DNA of 64,000 bases from Rhodobacterales bacterium (GTDB taxonomy: Bacteria > Pseudomonadota > Alphaproteobacteria > Rhodobacterales > Rhodobacteraceae), in assembly GCA_026400355.1 (NCBI GenBank), contig JAPLPE010000023.1, positions 25,874 to 89,873 on the forward strand, in the 5' to 3' direction. Below the pieces are notes generated by a model that saw only the letters and a list, made by a program, of their open reading frames with translations, had not been told where the DNA came from and did not search any database. Below, one piece after another: positions 60,928 through 64,000 of this stretch. The stretch's first letter is position 1. The number at the start of each line of letters is the position of its first letter. A program made the position numbers and the translations under genes.

Positions 60928-62467
60928 GCTGCGACAAAGCGCACGTTGGCTGATCCTTCTGGCCCTGTGGGAGATCGCGGGTCAGCTCGATCTTGTCGCC
61001 AGCGGAGCGCTGCCTGCGCCATCGGAGATCCTAACGCGCCTGTGGATCGACCGCGCGGACTATCCGCTGCATGTGGGCGCCACGGTATATGCCTCCGCAG
61101 CAGGATTCGTGATCGGCAATACAATTGCTGTTCTTGCGGGGCTCCTGTTCGTTCTGAGCCCGGTATCGGGCCGCGTCGCGCGGGGGCTGAACATTGCCAT
61201 CTTTGCCCTGCCGCCGATCGCAATCGCGCCGATCCTTGCGCTCACGCTTGAAGGGATGGCCCCCCGGATCGCGCTTGCGGCGATCGGTGTCTATTTCGTG
61301 ACCATGACGGCCACGGTCACCGGCCTCTCCCAGTATGACACGCGAGCGGCCGACGTAGTGCGCGCCTATGGCGGGGGCCCAGGTGCGGTGTTGCGGATTG
61401 TACAGTTGCGCGGCGCGATTCCGGCGATCCTGTCGGGGTTTCGCGTAGCCGCGCCAAATGCGGTGCTGGGTGCGATCCTGGCCGAGTTCGGCGGCGGCGG
61501 GCGCTGGGGCCTTGGCACTTACCTTCTTGGCTCGCTTGGCCGGGCAGAGCCGGACCGGCTGTGGGGGATCGGCCTGATTGCCACGCTGATCGCGGGGGCG
61601 TCCTATGCGGTCTTTGCAGTGATCTCGTCCCGCATGTTGGGGGCAACGCGGGACGTCACACTCAACCCCAACGCTTCGCCCGCTGCTTCTGGTGGGGGTG
61701 ATGGTGCCTGGGTCAGCCTCGCTTCGCTGCTCTTGCCCTTTGGTGTCTGGTGGGGCGTGCTCGTCCTGCTGCAGGTGCCGGACATGCTGGGCAAGACTCC
61801 CGCCGCAGTGTTTGACTACCTGTTTCTGGCCGATGGTTCTGCCGCAGCGCGTGCCAAACTGCTCGCGGCCTTGGCCGAGACCCTGCCAATCACTCTCATC
61901 GGCATGGCGGCGGGCACCCTCATTGCCTTTGCCCTTGCCATCACATCGCAGCTTTCGCCGGGCTTCACCCGGGCGTTTCTGCCCGTGGCACTCGTCACCC
62001 AGACAATGCCACTCGTCGCACTGACGCCTTTGCTGGTGCTCATGCTGGGCCGGGGCAATGCGGTGACGCTTTGGATCACGATTTCGGTAACCTTCTTTCC
62101 GGCCTATGTCCTTATCGTCCAAGGACTTTCCCAGGTGCCGCAATCAGCACTCGACCTGCCGCGGGCCTATGGTGCGCGGCCATTGCAGCAGTTGCGCCTC
62201 GTGGCGATACCGGCTTCGCTTCCCTGGCTTTTTGCCGCGATCCGCACCACGGCGCCGCGCGCGCTGCTGGGCGTGATGATCGCAGAATGGCTGGCCACGG
62301 GTAAAGGGCTGGGCAATCTCCTCAATCAGTCGCGCGGCTATATGGATTTCGGAATGATCTGGGCGGTCGCCGTGACGAGCGTGCTGGTGTCTGTCGGCCT
62401 TTACGCGGTCGCAATGTGGATCGAGCGACGGGTCCTGTTCCGTCGACACACTTACAGTAACGGTTGA
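60917..62467 (+). CDS. double-length ABC transporter permease (two BPD_transp_1 halves fused)
   Basis: A 516-residue membrane protein with two tandem permease domains, where relatives (TauC/SsuC/ThiX) are about 250-270 residues and form a homodimer. First half ~1-255: VVRAYGGGPGAVLRIVQLRG is its EAA loop; second half ~280-505: DLPRAYGARPLQQLRLVAIP. Each has five to six helices. In effect the dimer is encoded as one chain, so the two sides may differ in function. The ATG at 60917 overlaps the ATPase gene by 11 bp. The gene ends the operon. Confidence 0.92.
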   Translation: MAGKLRQSARWLILLALWEIAGQLDLVASGALPAPSEILTRLWIDRADYPLHVGATVYASAAGFVIGNTIAVLAGLLFVLSPVSGRVARGLNIAIFALPPIAIAPILALTLEGMAPRIALAAIGVYFVTMTATVTGLSQYDTRAADVVRAYGGGPGAVLRIVQLRGAIPAILSGFRVAAPNAVLGAILAEFGGGGRWGLGTYLLGSLGRAEPDRLWGIGLIATLIAGASYAVFAVISSRMLGATRDVTLNPNASPAASGGGDGAWVSLASLLLPFGVWWGVLVLLQVPDMLGKTPAAVFDYLFLADGSAAARAKLLAALAETLPITLIGMAAGTLIAFALAITSQLSPGFTRAFLPVALVTQTMPLVALTPLLVLMLGRGNAVTLWITISVTFFPAYVLIVQGLSQVPQSALDLPRAYGARPLQQLRLVAIPASLPWLFAAIRTTAPRALLGVMIAEWLATGKGLGNLLNQSRGYMDFGMIWAVAVTSVLVSVGLYAVAMWIERRVLFRRHTYSNG

Positions 62468-62679
62468 CGCATCTGGGAACGGCCGGTCACAATCCTTGGG
62501 CAGGGCAATCGCTCAGGTGTGGTGAAGACGAACGCTTGACGGCCCTGCCGGCCCGCCATCACCTCGCCCACTCTCTGCCTGTCACAGCTTGAATGAAGTG
62601 CCTGTCGCGCGGCATCCTGCCTGAATTCGTTTTCTTCGACCCTCCTGTTGTGTCTGACGCCCTGGACCAGTGTCCCGGT

Positions 62680-62718
62680 CCTGGGCCTGGTCCCGAACAA
62701 TCAGACCAGAAGCCCAGG
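62680..62718. terminator. bulged 12-bp stem-loop near the RTX gene end
   Basis: CCTGGGC-CTGGT and ACCAG-AA-GCCCAGG pair with a two-base bulge around a 13-nt loop. It lies 32 bp beyond the RTX stop on the minus strand and about 210 bp after the permease stop on the plus strand. No T-run on either side, so the terminator role is tentative. The rest of the 283-bp gap (62468-62750) has no gene that I can support. Confidence 0.4.
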
Positions 62719-62750
62719 TGGATCCCGATCGGTTCCTGATGCGCAGGTCC

Positions 62751-63734
62751 TCAGAACACGAAGAAATCCGCCGATGTAAGGGCAAGGCCGGTGGCAAGGG
62801 TGGCGAACTGCACCTTGGCCGCTCCACCTGTGCCGTCCTTGTCGAAGAACAGCTTGCCCGTGTCGCTTTCGTAGATGATCCGGTCCGACGCGTCGGCAGC
62901 GTTGCCGCTGGTGTTTGACACAAAGGCCGAACCTGCAAGGGCGCCGTTCGCAAGACCGGTGAAGATCGCGTTCTCCAGCCGGATCGTGTCGGCGGCCACG
63001 TTGAAGTCGGTGATCTTGTCGATGTTGCCCGTGCCAAGGGTGGTGTTGAAGACAAAGTTGTCGCTGCCGCTGCCGCCCGTCAGCGTGTCGTTGCCCAGAC
63101 CACCGTTCAGACTGTTGGCCGCGCCGTTCCCGGTGATCGTGTTGGCCAGCGTGTTGCCGGTGCCGTTGATCGCGGAACTGCCGGTCAGTGTCAGCTTCTC
63201 GACGTTCGCACCAAGCGTCAGCGTCACCGAGGACTGCACCGTATCCGTCCCGGCACCTGAGCCTTCGGTGATCGTGTCGCCGCCATCGGTGACATAGGTG
63301 TCGTTACCCGCACCCCCGCCCATGCTGTCGGTGCCGCCGCCGCCGTTCAGGATGTTGTTGCCCGTGTTCCCGGTGATCGTGTTGGCCAGCGTGTTGCCGG
63401 TGCCGTTGATCGCGGTCGATCCGGTCAGCGTCAGGTTTTCAAGGTTCGCACCAAGCGTCAGCGTGACCGAGGACTGCACCGTATCCGTCCCGGCATCTGA
63501 TCCTTCGGTGATCGTATCATTGCCGTCGGTGATATAGGTATCGTTGCCGCTGCTGCCGCTGAGCGTATCTGTCCCCCCGCCACCGTTCAGCGTATTGGTG
63601 CCGGAGTTGCCGGTCAGGGCATTCGCGCCGCCCGTGCCGGTCAGGTTGAAGTTGCCCGCGCCGGTCAGGCCGGCGTTCTCGATCCCGGCAAAGGCGGCAT
63701 CGGTGAGGTTGAGCGAGAAGGCGGATGTCTGCAC
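62751..63734 (-). CDS. RTX/hemolysin-type calcium-binding repeat protein, C-terminal part
   Basis: About 327 residues of calcium-binding repeats ending in the typical secretion tail (TSADFFVF). Nonapeptide-like GGxGxD blocks (NGGGGTDSMGGGAGNDTYVT, NGGLGNDTLTGGSGSDNFVF) alternate with longer modules GADTVQSSVTLTLGANxEKL-like and NGTGNTLANTITGN, repeating with an ~80-residue (240-bp) period. Type I secretion C-terminal features are present: the Asp/Gly-rich repeats and the short terminal hydrophobic motif. The true gene begins far upstream, beyond the right edge; the frame in this part is lost at about 63730 (next feature). The GTG at 63734 is only the artificial start of the open part. Confidence 0.8.
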   Translation of the reverse strand: MQTSAFSLNLTDAAFAGIENAGLTGAGNFNLTGTGGANALTGNSGTNTLNGGGGTDTLSGSSGNDTYITDGNDTITEGSDAGTDTVQSSVTLTLGANLENLTLTGSTAINGTGNTLANTITGNTGNNILNGGGGTDSMGGGAGNDTYVTDGGDTITEGSGAGTDTVQSSVTLTLGANVEKLTLTGSSAINGTGNTLANTITGNGAANSLNGGLGNDTLTGGSGSDNFVFNTTLGTGNIDKITDFNVAADTIRLENAIFTGLANGALAGSAFVSNTSGNAADASDRIIYESDTGKLFFDKDGTGGAAKVQFATLATGLALTSADFFVF

Positions 63735-64000
63735 CTGTCGATGACAAAGATGTCGTTGCCCGACCCGCCAAAGAGGGAATCGTTGCCCGTGCCACCGTCG
63801 AGCAGGTCATTGCCATCCCCGCCGCTCAGCGTGTTGTCGCCCGCGTTCCCGGTCAGGGCGTTCGCGCCGCCCGTGCCGGTCAGATTGAAGTTGCCCGCGC
63901 CGGTCAGGCCGGCATTCTCGATCCCGGCAAATGCGGCATCGGTGAGGTTGAGCGAAAAGGCGGATGTCCGCACCTCGTCCGTGCCGCTGGCCTCGGTCAG
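63735..64000 (-). pseudogene. RTX protein upstream segment in a different frame (frameshift or collapsed repeat)
   Basis: From 64000 the frame LTEASGTDEVRTSAFSLNLT continues through GNAGDNTLSGGDGNDLLDGG to SGNDIFVID, after which it would read nonsense; the downstream part resumes in another frame at VQTSAFSLNLTDAAFAG, a repeat of the same unit. About 123 bp (63605-63727 and 63845-63967) are nearly identical, 240 bp apart. The linker expected between FVID and VQTSAF (about 14-17 residues) is missing. This is either a real frameshift/deletion or an assembly collapse of repeats. The gene runs on past the window. Confidence 0.6.

Noticed and set aside
62751..64000. Long tandem repeats as a possible CRISPR or satellite.
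   Set aside because: The 240-bp period encodes RTX modules in frame on the minus strand.
1..64000. Mobile elements, prophage, toxin-antitoxin or defence islands.
   Set aside because: No transposase, integrase, phage structural, restriction or toxin motif was recognised on either strand, and composition is even apart from short intergenic gaps.

Overview
This window reads as chromosomal DNA from a phototrophic alphaproteobacterium of the Rhodobacteraceae. The evidence is the high G+C content, a light-harvesting pucBAC operon with paired TGT-N12-ACA (PpsR/CrtJ-type) sites, a CsgH-type curli accessory gene that is characteristic of Alphaproteobacteria, many start/stop overlaps, and a GC-rich hairpin element after gene ends. 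I see no transposase, integrase, phage gene, CRISPR array or rRNA. One tRNA-Gly(TCC) lies at 36.74 kb.

Layout. 0-8.5 kb is mostly housekeeping: a cut-off DUF817 gene, DUF805, glyA, nadK, an M15 peptidase, a two-gene curli unit (curlin-repeat protein plus CsgH-like lipoprotein), maeB and a cupin protein. 8.6-13.1 kb is a tightly coupled nucleoside and base salvage operon, cdd-deoA-deoB-add-upp. 13.1-24.1 kb holds assorted envelope and metabolic genes: a SPOR protein, a degenerate M48-like protein, an EamA transporter, a Hint-domain protein, a four-domain META/MliC/YbaY protein, a 5'-nucleotidase, DUF952, pyrD, a MATE transporter and two thioesterases. 24.2-32.8 kb is a fatty-acid/acyl-CoA oxidation region with two MerR regulators, an acyl-CoA dehydrogenase, a GST, a thiolase and a multifunctional hydratase/dehydrogenase; two similar TTTAC/GTAA dyads probably tie it together. 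32.8-38.7 kb has a SRAP protein, the pucBAC antenna operon with a linked gene, the tRNA and an MsbA-like exporter.

38.9-54.5 kb starts with an acyl-CoA synthetase and then holds a large carbohydrate island: SorC regulator, LacD-like aldolase, a ROK kinase fused to a P-loop kinase, an SDR, mannonate dehydratase (uxuA), a GntR regulator, an FrcBCA-like ABC importer with a PfkB kinase, a Gfo/Idh/MocA dehydrogenase, a TIM-barrel isomerase, an alpha/beta hydrolase and a pentulose-phosphate-type 3-epimerase. The full set looks like one or two import-to-triose routes for an unidentified sugar or sugar acid. 54.5-57.1 kb has AIM24, DUF4239 and an orphan TAXI binding protein. 57.5-62.5 kb is an RpiR-controlled importer (Tat-exported NMT1/THI5-like binding protein, ATPase, double-length permease) with a 5-formyltetrahydrofolate cyclo-ligase-like enzyme, a candidate thiamin-pyrimidine salvage unit. 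The right end is the C-terminal part of a large RTX-type repeat protein whose frame is broken near 63.73 kb.

The observations I rate highest are the PucA residues Phe44-Leu45, which match the known blue-shifted (B800-820 type) antenna signature; the ROK/P-loop kinase fusion inside the sugar island; the candidate thiamin-precursor unit; and the minimal curli-CsgH pair. All functions are inferred from reading the sequence; no database search was run.
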